From: Promethearchaeota archaeon
GTDB lineage: Archaea > Asgardarchaeota > Lokiarchaeia > Sigyniarchaeales > Promethearchaeaceae
Direction: 5' to 3'
Assembly (NCBI GenBank): GCA_014729055.1
Contig: WJKO01000563.1
Location: forward strand, 1 to 10,240
DNA length: 10,240 nucleotides
Shown here: in pieces, positions 1 to 6,653 of the stretch
Layout of the letters: the number at the start of each line of letters is the position of its first letter
How positions within the stretch are numbered: position 1 is the first letter of the stretch
Position numbers and translations under genes: made by a program
Notes under the pieces: model-generated
What the model was told of the DNA's origin: nothing
The model's database searches: none
What the model saw: the letters and a program-made list of their open reading frames with translations, nothing else

Positions 1-1
1 C

Positions 2-1195
2 TATTTCACAAGATTTTCGCCTGATTTTAAAAAGAAAGAATTAATTGATAAGGGACGAAACCAGCTATCGTATTTACAGACTTATTTCTTGGTTTTGGCT
101 GGTGGAATCATGCATATTTATTTGGATGGCGTCATGAATAACAATGGACGCTTCTACCTAATACCTACAATAGAGGGGCTTTATGATGGTCTTAAGCCCC
201 GAATCTCGGATTTTATTGCTCTTTGGAGTGATTCAGCTATTGGGATAGAATCGTTAGCTACTGTAATCGTTGGCGTTTTATTTATTGTTGGGTTTATCAA
301 CTTTTTTGTTTATTTCTTAAAAACCTCAGATAAACGTGTAATTCTCTATTCTGTTTTATATTTGACTGCGTTTTTAATATGTTTTTATTTATTTGGTAAT
401 AAGATGACGGAATATCATGCCGACGCAGGAGCCATTTTCTATGTATCTATCTTTTGGTTATTCCCGTTGAGTTTATGTGTTTTATCAACAAAACAAATAG
501 GAAGAAACAAGAAATCAGACCGCGATGCGAATGAAACCGAGTTAAATAAGGAAAAAGACAAGAGTTCCCAAGGCGTTAAAAAAGTAAACAGCATTATAAT
601 TGGGTTATATTATCTATTTTCAGTACTCTTTATGATAGGAGGTCTTCTATTGTTATTTGTTAAAGAACCAATTCTTAATATTATCACCTCATATTCATCA
701 TTTTGGAACGCTTATCTACCAGAATTAAGTAATGTCCTATTCGGGTTAGCTATAATGTTATTGATCTTTGGACTCATTAATGCATTTATAGGTAAGAAAA
801 TGAGATCCACTGATAATTTAGACATGGGATTAGTAATTATCGAAAGTTTTTATTTTGTTTCCGGGTTTTTAGGGTTTTTGGTGCTAGTCGGGGGGCTAAA
901 TATTGCCGAACCAGCTGTTGATTATGTATTTTCTGAGTTTGGATCTGAGATCCCCGCAGATTATACTCCAGACTTAATTCTTTCCATATTACCGGCAGTA
1001 TCAATAGTCTTAGGTATATTAGGCGTATTTAATTATTTATGCGGTATGGGACTTTTATTGAAGAGCGAAAAATGGTGGAAAATAATGGTGATCTATAATG
1101 GTGCTTTGTTGTTTATGATTTATCCTTTATCTATATGTTGCTATTTAAATGAAAATAGAATTAAGCAATTATATAAAACGAGAAAATCGTTTTAA
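2..1195 (+). CDS. Multi-pass membrane protein, 5'-truncated; possible YdjM/DUF457-type metal-dependent hydrolase
   Basis: The frame is open to the window's left edge, so the true start lies outside. An in-frame TTG at 89 could be a start, but the coding-like residues before it argue against that. About 397 residues are visible. Near the visible N-terminus an A-G-G-I-M-H-I-Y-L-D segment is followed by N-G-R-F-Y-L-I-P. This resembles the H-x3-D...G...L-x-P block of the YdjM/DUF457 family (LexA-binding, inner-membrane-associated putative hydrolases). The rest holds about eight hydrophobic segments, with a highly charged, probably cytoplasmic loop of Lys/Asp/Glu around nucleotides 500-590. The second half (about four helices) has no motif I recognise and is longer than I expect after this block in that family. 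Membrane location is clear; hydrolase assignment is tentative because the upstream histidine motifs of the family would lie outside the window. Confidence 0.6.
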   Translation, partial: YFTRFSPDFKKKELIDKGRNQLSYLQTYFLVLAGGIMHIYLDGVMNNNGRFYLIPTIEGLYDGLKPRISDFIALWSDSAIGIESLATVIVGVLFIVGFINFFVYFLKTSDKRVILYSVLYLTAFLICFYLFGNKMTEYHADAGAIFYVSIFWLFPLSLCVLSTKQIGRNKKSDRDANETELNKEKDKSSQGVKKVNSIIIGLYYLFSVLFMIGGLLLLFVKEPILNIITSYSSFWNAYLPELSNVLFGLAIMLLIFGLINAFIGKKMRSTDNLDMGLVIIESFYFVSGFLGFLVLVGGLNIAEPAVDYVFSEFGSEIPADYTPDLILSILPAVSIVLGILGVFNYLCGMGLLLKSEKWWKIMVIYNGALLFMIYPLSICCYLNENRIKQLYKTRKSF

Positions 1196-1204
1196 AATCG
1201 TTTT
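1183..1204 (+). repeat. 11-bp perfect tandem repeat over a stop codon
   Basis: Two perfect copies of AAAATCGTTTT lie head to tail, followed by a further AAAA. The repeat spans the last codons and the TAA of the membrane-protein gene. The unit is nearly self-complementary. It may be a slippage duplication; no terminator role is evident. Confidence 0.7.
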
Positions 1205-1292
1205 AAAAGACGACTATAAAATCTTTTAACTAAATTCAAATATAATGAATTATACTCATTTAAAGAAATATACATCTATGTTGTGATAAAAA

Positions 1293-2459
1293 TTGGTATT
1301 ACTTATTAAGACAAAAGGCAATCCATACGAACGAGGATATCAGCAAGGTGAGCAACTCAAAGAACGTATTGAGTTGGCTTTAAACTCAGTTTTTCATTCA
1401 AAAATGTTTCAACAACTAAGTCCAAGAGGTGTCCCGCTTTCTGTGGTAAAGATGGGTCTTGGACATATGGGTAAAAAGTATATCAAAAAGAAATTAAAAC
1501 AGCACTTTCCGCATCAAGCAGAAAAGCTTAAAGGAATTAGTAAAGGCGGGGGTTTAAATGTCAATCTTAACTATGGATTGCATTATATTGAGGTTATGTC
1601 AGGAGATCCAGAAAGTTTATACAAAAATCCGCCAGTTCAAGCTTGTTCTATGTTAATGGCATTATCGGAGGCGACGCGTAATGGCGAGACATTTTACGCT
1701 AGAAATTACGATTTTCCACGAATTTTACAGCCTTTTCAAATGGTTCGAATTGAAGAACCAAACGATAAGTACAAGAACATTTGTTTAACGCAATATCCAT
1801 ATGTCGGAACTCATATTGCTATGAATGAAAAGGGTTTGGTGATTGGCTATAATTACGGGAGAGCTTGGAAGAAGAATCCTTTGGATTTTAGATTAACGGG
1901 AATTCCGGGAACCATACTAGTCCAAGAGGCTATTGAAACATGTAAAAACACGGAAGAAGTGATAGAATTTATAACGAATTTTCCAGATAGATCTAACGGA
2001 GTACATTACGGTGTAATCGATGAAGAAGAAAACGCTTGTGTTATTGAAAGTACAAGCACTCGACATGCTCTTAGAAAGCCAAAAAAAGGGATATTAGCAC
2101 ATACTAATACATATCGCACGGAGGAATTAAAAGATGCTAATCTACCAGATGATGTCAGATTTAAAATGGAGGGACTGGATATTTCTCCCGTAGAGTCACC
2201 AAAAAGGAGGTTTAGACGCACTAATAAACTCCTTAGCGAAGCACAAGGTAATATTACCATGGAAACATTGAAATTAATTCTACGAGATCATGATAATGGA
2301 GATCCAAATTCAGAGGGTCCGGACGATTTCTCTATTTGTACACACGGGGAATCTGCCATGACGCTGGCATCAATAATCGTATTACCGCGGAAACGTGAGT
2401 TTTGGGTCGTTGATAATCAACCATGTAAAGAACCCTATGAGTTATTCACATTGAAGTAA
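1293..2459 (+). CDS. C45/AAT-family Ntn hydrolase (acyl-CoA:6-APA acyltransferase-like)
   Basis: The protein has 388 residues, a usual length for the family. It opens with a conserved G-N-P-Y-E-R-G-Y-Q-Q-G-E block at residues 9-20, the N-terminal signature of acyl-CoA:6-aminopenicillanate acyltransferase-like proteins. The likely nucleophile is Cys118 (P-P-V-Q-A-C-S), where self-cleavage would expose an N-terminal Cys. It is followed by R-N-Y-D at 137-140, and by N-E-K-G-L-V-I-G-Y-N at 178-187. The C-terminus has L-R-D-H, I-C-T-H and T-L-A-S-I-I blocks typical of C45 peptidases. The residue before the Cys is Ala, where fungal AAT has Gly. Members transfer or hydrolyse acyl groups on amides; the substrate here is unknown. 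The start is TTG: an in-frame TAA lies two codons upstream and the G-N-P-Y-E-R block follows at once, leaving no ATG option. There is no clear SD. The gene is probably cytoplasmic, as no signal peptide is seen. Confidence 0.88.
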   Translation: MVLLIKTKGNPYERGYQQGEQLKERIELALNSVFHSKMFQQLSPRGVPLSVVKMGLGHMGKKYIKKKLKQHFPHQAEKLKGISKGGGLNVNLNYGLHYIEVMSGDPESLYKNPPVQACSMLMALSEATRNGETFYARNYDFPRILQPFQMVRIEEPNDKYKNICLTQYPYVGTHIAMNEKGLVIGYNYGRAWKKNPLDFRLTGIPGTILVQEAIETCKNTEEVIEFITNFPDRSNGVHYGVIDEEENACVIESTSTRHALRKPKKGILAHTNTYRTEELKDANLPDDVRFKMEGLDISPVESPKRRFRRTNKLLSEAQGNITMETLKLILRDHDNGDPNSEGPDDFSICTHGESAMTLASIIVLPRKREFWVVDNQPCKEPYELFTLK

Positions 2460-2566
2460 TTAGAAATAAAACTCTTGTTCTCCTTTTATCTTTTAATGCA
2501 ACAAATATTGTTAGAAGCCAGTTACAATAAATACAAGTCAACAAAATGAATATGGGGAAATATTTT

Positions 2567-3124
2567 ATGAAAATTGCGGTACTTGACATTGAAACCACAT
2601 CGTTCAAACCAGATGAAGGTTCGCTCATTGAGATAGGAATTTGCCAGTTGGATTTGGAAACAGGTAAAATAATGCCACTCTTTGATAATCTTATACAAGA
2701 ACATGATTTCGATCCGTCTCTGGAGGCATGGATATATAAAAACTCCGATATTACGCCCGAGTTGATATTGTCAGAGGGAGTTCCAGCCGAAGAAGTAGTG
2801 GAAGATCTGCAACAAATTTTCGATAAATTCTATATAACGGCATATAACCATCGTTTTGACTTTACTTGGTTGGAACATCGAGGATTTCAAATTAAAAAAG
2901 TGGCACCAGATCCTATGCAAATAGCATCACAATTCTTTAGAAAAATGATTAAAAAAGAAAATGGCAGCACTTCCACATATTATGTGAAAACCTTGAATGT
3001 CCAAGAATGTCTTGAATTCTTCCAGATTGATGAAACTGAAATACATCGTGCATATAGCGATTGCGTTCATGAAGCAAAAATTATCTATGAATTATATAAA
3101 AAGAAGTTATATGAGATTCTATAA
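2567..3124 (+). CDS. DEDDh-family 3'-5' exonuclease (RNase T/DnaQ-like)
   Basis: This is a single-domain protein of 185 residues from the chosen start. It shows all three Exo motifs: Exo I D-I-E-T-T with Asp7 and Glu9, Exo II N-H-R-F-D with Asp98, and Exo III H-R-A-Y-S-D with His160 and Asp165. His160 places it in the DEDDh class, which uses two metal ions to remove nucleotides from 3' ends of DNA or RNA. No polymerase, helicase or GIY-YIG domain is attached, so a stand-alone proofreading, RNA-trimming or repair role is possible; the substrate cannot be chosen. In-frame ATGs at 2546 and 2552 would add seven or five residues. ATG 2567 is preferred because GGGGAA lies about seven bases before it and the protein then begins directly with strand 1 (M-K-I-A-V-L-D), as is normal for the family. 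It ends 18 bp from the convergent S1P lyase-like gene. Confidence 0.9.
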   Translation: MKIAVLDIETTSFKPDEGSLIEIGICQLDLETGKIMPLFDNLIQEHDFDPSLEAWIYKNSDITPELILSEGVPAEEVVEDLQQIFDKFYITAYNHRFDFTWLEHRGFQIKKVAPDPMQIASQFFRKMIKKENGSTSTYYVKTLNVQECLEFFQIDETEIHRAYSDCVHEAKIIYELYKKKLYEIL

Positions 3125-3142
3125 ATGAGCAAGAAAAAATCT

Positions 3143-4477
3143 CTAAAGTTTATATTGTTTGATTAAATAATTGATAGCTTGTTTCTTTATAAATTTACGG
3201 CTTGGAAATTTCGCCATTAGTCCATACATCGCAGCCGTACCATCATCAACCTTTATTCTAGGTTTATCTTTTACTTTGTCAACAGCATTTTGTAATTCTT
3301 CCAAGAAGTCATTAACTACTGCCGCTTGATCGGGATTTACAATACAATGCAGACATCTAGGCTTTTGTAGCCTATCTAAGACCCAACCATTAGTTTGCAT
3401 TAAATCGGCAACCCTATATACATTAACATCTTCAGATCCAAAAGTAAATACAGTCATATCTGGATCCCCAAAGATATGCAACTCTGGTATCTTTTTAATA
3501 CCGTCCATTAATTTATTGGTAGTTTCCATGGTCTGTTTCGCAAATTTCAAGTATCCTTCTTCACCCATGAATTTCATCATCGCCCATGTTGCCGCAATTG
3601 CCCCCCCGGGTCTTGTTCCCGTCATAGTCGGTGTTGCATAAATACCACCCGGCCAACTTGTTTGCGCAAAAAATTGGTATTTCTGGTAATCTTTATCTTT
3701 AAATAGTACTAAAGAACTTCCTTTATACCCGAAACCGTATTTATGACTGTCCGCAGACATTGAAGTAACTCCAGGAACCTTAAAATTAAAGTCAGGAATT
3801 GGATAATCTAATTTTTTTAACCAAGGAAGCATAAAACCACCCAAACAAGAGTCAACATGGAATCCAATACCATGATCTTCGGCGATAGCCGCTAATTCCT
3901 TAATTGGATCAATTACACCCTTAGGATAATCACATGCGGAACCCACCATCAATATTGTATTATCAGTTATGGCTTCTTCCATTTTTTCTACATCGGCACG
4001 ATAATCTTCACAGATAGGGACGTGTTTTATTCTTACGTCGAGAAAGTGTCCCGCCTTATCAAAAGCAGGATGGGCAGAAAGGGGTAAGACCACTTCTGGG
4101 TCTTTAACTTTTTTCTTCTTGCGTGCACGGTCTCTGTAGGTTTTTACTGCCATCAGAATACTTTCTGTACCGCCGCTAGTCATACTTCCAACGACATCAT
4201 CATCACCACCTAACATGTCAGCAGTCATAGATATTACTTCACCTTCACATTGCTTTAAAGTAGGAAATGCCATTGGGTTCATCGCGTTTGTAGATGCAAA
4301 TAGGTCATTCGCCTCCATTAATAAATTAGTATGTTCGTCATCAATATGATAAACATAACCAAATGCCTTACCATGCTCCCATTCAACATCTGATTTGCTT
4401 GATTCTTTAAGTTTATTTAAGATTTCATCTTTTGATAACCCATTTTTTGGTAATCGAATTTCTTTTCTTTTCGTCAT
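3143..4477 (-). CDS. Sphingosine-1-phosphate lyase-like PLP-dependent enzyme
   Basis: This 444-residue fold-type I PLP enzyme of the group II decarboxylase superfamily is closer to S1P lyase than to glutamate or tyrosine decarboxylases. S-G-G-T-E-S (101-106) should bind the cofactor phosphate, His136 may stack on the ring, and Asp209 in H-V-D-S-C-L-G-G-F should contact the pyridine nitrogen. Lys246 in S-A-D-S-H-K-Y-G-F-G-Y-K-G-S-S should form the Schiff base. W-P-G-G-I-Y-A-T-P-T-x-x-G-T-R-P-G and the C-terminal A-M-Y-G-L segment also match S1P lyases. Eukaryotic S1P lyase cleaves long-chain-base phosphates to phosphoethanolamine and a fatty aldehyde. This protein lacks the N-terminal membrane anchor of eukaryotic forms and looks soluble, as bacterial homologues do. 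It is transcribed away from the acyltransferase cluster across a shared 170-bp region. The ATG at 4477 fits the protein's N-terminus; the SD is weak. The family is secure, the exact substrate is not. Confidence 0.9.
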   Translation of the reverse strand: MTKRKEIRLPKNGLSKDEILNKLKESSKSDVEWEHGKAFGYVYHIDDEHTNLLMEANDLFASTNAMNPMAFPTLKQCEGEVISMTADMLGGDDDVVGSMTSGGTESILMAVKTYRDRARKKKKVKDPEVVLPLSAHPAFDKAGHFLDVRIKHVPICEDYRADVEKMEEAITDNTILMVGSACDYPKGVIDPIKELAAIAEDHGIGFHVDSCLGGFMLPWLKKLDYPIPDFNFKVPGVTSMSADSHKYGFGYKGSSLVLFKDKDYQKYQFFAQTSWPGGIYATPTMTGTRPGGAIAATWAMMKFMGEEGYLKFAKQTMETTNKLMDGIKKIPELHIFGDPDMTVFTFGSEDVNVYRVADLMQTNGWVLDRLQKPRCLHCIVNPDQAAVVNDFLEELQNAVDKVKDKPRIKVDDGTAAMYGLMAKFPSRKFIKKQAINYLIKQYKL

Positions 4478-4490
4478 TTCGTTTCATTCC

Positions 4491-4520
4491 AATTGATAAT
4501 AATTGATAATAATTGATAAT
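4491..4520. repeat. Three perfect tandem copies of a 10-bp repeat upstream of the S1P lyase-like gene
   Basis: AATTGATAAT occurs three times without mismatch or gap, 14-43 bp before the minus-strand start codon. The 10-bp period is close to one helical turn, so a protein binding each copy would sit on one DNA face. On the minus strand it would lie near the transcription start or in the 5' leader. Either an operator array or a slippage product would fit. Confidence 0.85.
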
Positions 4521-4560
4521 AAAAAGAATGATAACTCTTTAAATTCTTTTTGGATCAAAT

Positions 4561-4578
4561 CAAATCATTCAAATCATT
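4561..4578. repeat. 9-bp perfect tandem repeat in the divergent promoter region
   Basis: CAAATCATT occurs twice head to tail, preceded by a related TCAAAT. It lies just upstream of the TATA-like box for the plus-strand acyltransferase and could influence both divergent promoters. Function unknown. Confidence 0.65.
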
Positions 4579-4586
4579 CGAGATCC

Positions 4587-4597
4587 TATATTATAAA
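4587..4597 (+). promoter_or_regulatory. Putative archaeal TATA box for first acyltransferase gene
   Basis: TATATTATAAA stands 50-60 bp before the ATG at 4648. If transcription begins about 25 bp downstream of the box, the leader would be about 30 nt. No convincing BRE is seen. This is inference from sequence only. Confidence 0.4.
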
Positions 4598-4647
4598 TGT
4601 GAATATCAGCTAGACAAATCTTAAAAAAGATAGGAAACCAAATAGAA

Positions 4648-5535
4648 ATGCAAGACTTCAGATCTCAGCAAGATCCAAGCCATATTCCCTACAAAGATCT
4701 ACAAAATTGGTCACATAAACGTATAAAACTAAGTAAAGAGCCCGTTATAAATAAGAAGAAGCGCTATGAAAATCAAAATAAGTGGCTAAGATTAGGGGAT
4801 AAGCTGTTAAAAGATCTTGTTAAATTTATAGACTTTTCAAATATATCTCTTAAATGGTCAATGTATAAGGTTATTATGCATATTATAGGATTCTTCTTTA
4901 AAATCCATAACAGAATTAAGTTAGTTGGAAAAGAAAACATTCCAAAAAATGGAGCAATATTTATTGCAAATCATCAAGGTGCACAAGATCCAATAATTCT
5001 TCTATCAGCGTTTAAAAAACCCGTAAGTATTTTTACGGATGTCGGTAATGGATTCATCGCAGATTTCTTAGAAAATACATTCGGTTTCGTATGTAGGAGA
5101 GGCATAAACCATGTTATGATTGAGAAAATGATAAGAACTATTCTCTTGAAAAATTGTTATTTTGCAATTTGGCCGGAAGGACATCCTCCTACGGAAGATG
5201 GTAGTAAAGTGGGCTATGGGTTTTCTGGAATCGCAAAAGTATATGCAACAATCAATTCAAAAAAAAATATTTTACCTATTGTGCCGGTAATATTTCAAGG
5301 GGCTGAGAGTTACTGGTGGGGCACGAGACGTAAAGCAAAGCAAATAAAGCTCACCATTTGTCGACCATATTATCTTCCAAGAGAATGGTTGAAGCCTCCG
5401 AAGAATGGGGGTAAATCTCCGAGAGAATTAATTAATTTTATTATGGAAAATATTGCAAACAGATTCGGTCAGAAAAATCTAATCACAAATCGCTTATTGG
5501 AAAAGCGTAGAACGGCCCGCGGAAAGCCTTGGTAA
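4648..5535 (+). CDS. PlsC-like lysophospholipid/glycerol-phosphate acyltransferase, paralogue 1
   Basis: This 295-residue protein has a PlsC (LPLAT) domain from about residue 90. Motif I is N-H-Q-G-A-Q-D (His109, Asp114), the catalytic HX4D pair preceded by Asn. A G-F-V-C-R-R-G block (146-152) fits motif II, W-P-E-G (175-178) motif III, and I-L-P-I-V-P-V (208-214) motif IV. The family moves acyl groups from acyl-CoA or acyl-ACP to glycerol-phosphate or lysolipids at the membrane. Motif III is unusual: H-P-P-T-E-D-G follows W-P-E-G where most members have F-P-E-G-T-R-S. A roughly 90-residue N-terminal region, including I-P-Y-K-D-L-Q-N-W-S-H-K-R-I-K-L and a hydrophobic stretch at 70-86 that may dip into the membrane, is shared with the next gene. 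The ATG at 4648 is supported by that match, but its SD is poor. It heads the plus-strand lipid cluster. Acceptor and donor cannot be specified. Confidence 0.87.
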   Translation: MQDFRSQQDPSHIPYKDLQNWSHKRIKLSKEPVINKKKRYENQNKWLRLGDKLLKDLVKFIDFSNISLKWSMYKVIMHIIGFFFKIHNRIKLVGKENIPKNGAIFIANHQGAQDPIILLSAFKKPVSIFTDVGNGFIADFLENTFGFVCRRGINHVMIEKMIRTILLKNCYFAIWPEGHPPTEDGSKVGYGFSGIAKVYATINSKKNILPIVPVIFQGAESYWWGTRRKAKQIKLTICRPYYLPREWLKPPKNGGKSPRELINFIMENIANRFGQKNLITNRLLEKRRTARGKPW

Positions 5536-5570
5536 TCTTAAGTGATAAATAATTAGAGCGAGGAAATGAA

Positions 5571-5604
5571 TAGTAGTCTGTTATCTATAGTAGTCTGTCA
5601 TCTA
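5571..5604. repeat. 17-bp tandem repeat between the acyltransferase genes
   Basis: Two adjacent 17-bp units beginning TAGTAGTCTGT differ at one position (T versus C). They lie about 35 bp after the first acyltransferase stop codon and before the dyad at 5644. Role unknown. Confidence 0.75.
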
Positions 5605-5636
5605 TTGTAATTAGTTAAATACTCTTTTTTCCTATA

Positions 5637-5678
5637 TGATCATAACCTGTAAAGGTACAGGTTGATCAAGTTTGATCA
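5637..5678. promoter_or_regulatory. Putative operator: perfect 8-bp dyad with three flanking TGATCA palindromes
   Basis: AACCTGTA (5644-5651) and TACAGGTT (5656-5663) form a perfect inverted repeat with a 4-bp centre. TGATCA occurs at 5637-5642, 5663-5668 and 5673-5678. The block is 75-115 bp upstream of the second acyltransferase start, so a dimeric-regulator binding site is plausible. A hairpin in the transcript is the alternative; no U-run follows it, so it does not look like a classical intrinsic terminator. Confidence 0.45.
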
Positions 5679-5752
5679 CATAAAAATAACCTTGTAAGTA
5701 GTTATTAGTTAATTTAATTAGAAAAGATAAATTAATTATAACGAATTGCTGT

Positions 5753-6616
5753 ATGAAAAACACACCCTCCAATAACACACACGGAAACATTCCTTATCCT
5801 AATCTATCTTCTTGGATGCACAAACGTATAAAACTGCCCAAAGAATCACGCGACGAAAAATTACAACGATATCAAAGGACCCCGATAATAGAACAAGCGG
5901 CATCGTCAGTATTCAGCAGAATTTTTAAATTCACGAAACTACATCAAAGTAATTTTCGATGGGTACTATTCAAACTCTGTATGAAATCTATTTATGGATA
6001 TCTCCGATTTTGGAATCATTTAGAAGTTATAGGAAAGGAAAATATACCAAAAAAGGGTGCAATATTTATTATTAACCACATTGCAGGTAAAGATGTTGTG
6101 TTTACCTTTCTCTCGACATTTCAAGAGCCATGTGGTGTATTTACGGATGTCGGGCGGGGATGGATATCTGATTTTCTATCTAAATTCTTGGGTTTTGTCG
6201 TTAGGAAAGGGACTGCTGATATTATGGTAGAAAGAATGATTCGCACTATATTATTAAAGAATCGTCATTTCGCCATGTGGCCAGAAGGTACGTTAGAAAG
6301 GCACGGAAAAATTATGGAAGGATTTTCCTCTATTGTAAAGGTATATGCTACAATTAACTCAGAGAAAAATATCATTCCGTTTGTTCCTGTATATATGACC
6401 GAGACAAAGAAAAGAGAGAAAATGGTGTTTAAATATTTAAAACCCGTATATATTCCTAGGGATTGGTTGAAAAGACCCGAAGAGGGTGGAAAGACACCCA
6501 GAGAAATTATAGATCATGTTATGATGATTCTTGCAAAAATACGGAATCAAGACAAACTGGGAAAAAATCACGTATTAGAAAGACGACGTCAGATGAAAGG
6601 CGGCGAATGGAAATAA
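5753..6616 (+). CDS. PlsC-like lysophospholipid/glycerol-phosphate acyltransferase, paralogue 2
   Basis: This 287-residue protein aligns with the upstream acyltransferase over nearly its whole length, from the N-terminal I-P-Y-P-N-L-S-S-W-M-H-K-R-I-K-L block to the C-terminal L-E-R-R-R, so the pair is a tandem duplication. Motif I is N-H-I-A-G-K-D (His109, Asp114). Motif III is W-P-E-G-T (176-180), closer to the family norm than in paralogue 1. G-F-V-V-R-K-G (147-153) and I-I-P-F-V-P-V fit motifs II and IV. The different motif I spacer and motif III suggest different acceptors, for example sn-1 and sn-2 positions, but this is inference. The ATG at 5753 has no SD; an AT-rich TATA-like stretch at about 5726-5740 could drive a leaderless or short-leader transcript. 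The PAP2 gene follows after 37 bp and is probably co-transcribed. Confidence 0.88.
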   Translation: MKNTPSNNTHGNIPYPNLSSWMHKRIKLPKESRDEKLQRYQRTPIIEQAASSVFSRIFKFTKLHQSNFRWVLFKLCMKSIYGYLRFWNHLEVIGKENIPKKGAIFIINHIAGKDVVFTFLSTFQEPCGVFTDVGRGWISDFLSKFLGFVVRKGTADIMVERMIRTILLKNRHFAMWPEGTLERHGKIMEGFSSIVKVYATINSEKNIIPFVPVYMTETKKREKMVFKYLKPVYIPRDWLKRPEEGGKTPREIIDHVMMILAKIRNQDKLGKNHVLERRRQMKGGEWK

Positions 6617-6653
6617 ATAAATATTGTAGAATAAAATTAGTGAAGGGTTAGAT

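Noticed and set aside
89..91. TTG at 89 as the true start of the first gene
   Set aside because: The frame stays open with protein-like residues to the window edge, and starting here would place the H-x3-D motif within ten residues of the N-terminus.
2006..2260. Minus-strand open frame of 84 codons inside the AAT-like gene
   Set aside because: It lies wholly within a strongly supported gene and shows no recognisable motif.
4491..4578. Short repeats as a CRISPR array
   Set aside because: Units are only 9-10 bp and have no spacers between them; no cas gene is visible.
5644..5663. The dyad as an intrinsic terminator
   Set aside because: No T-run follows the second arm; the stem is short and lies over 100 bp after the stop codon.
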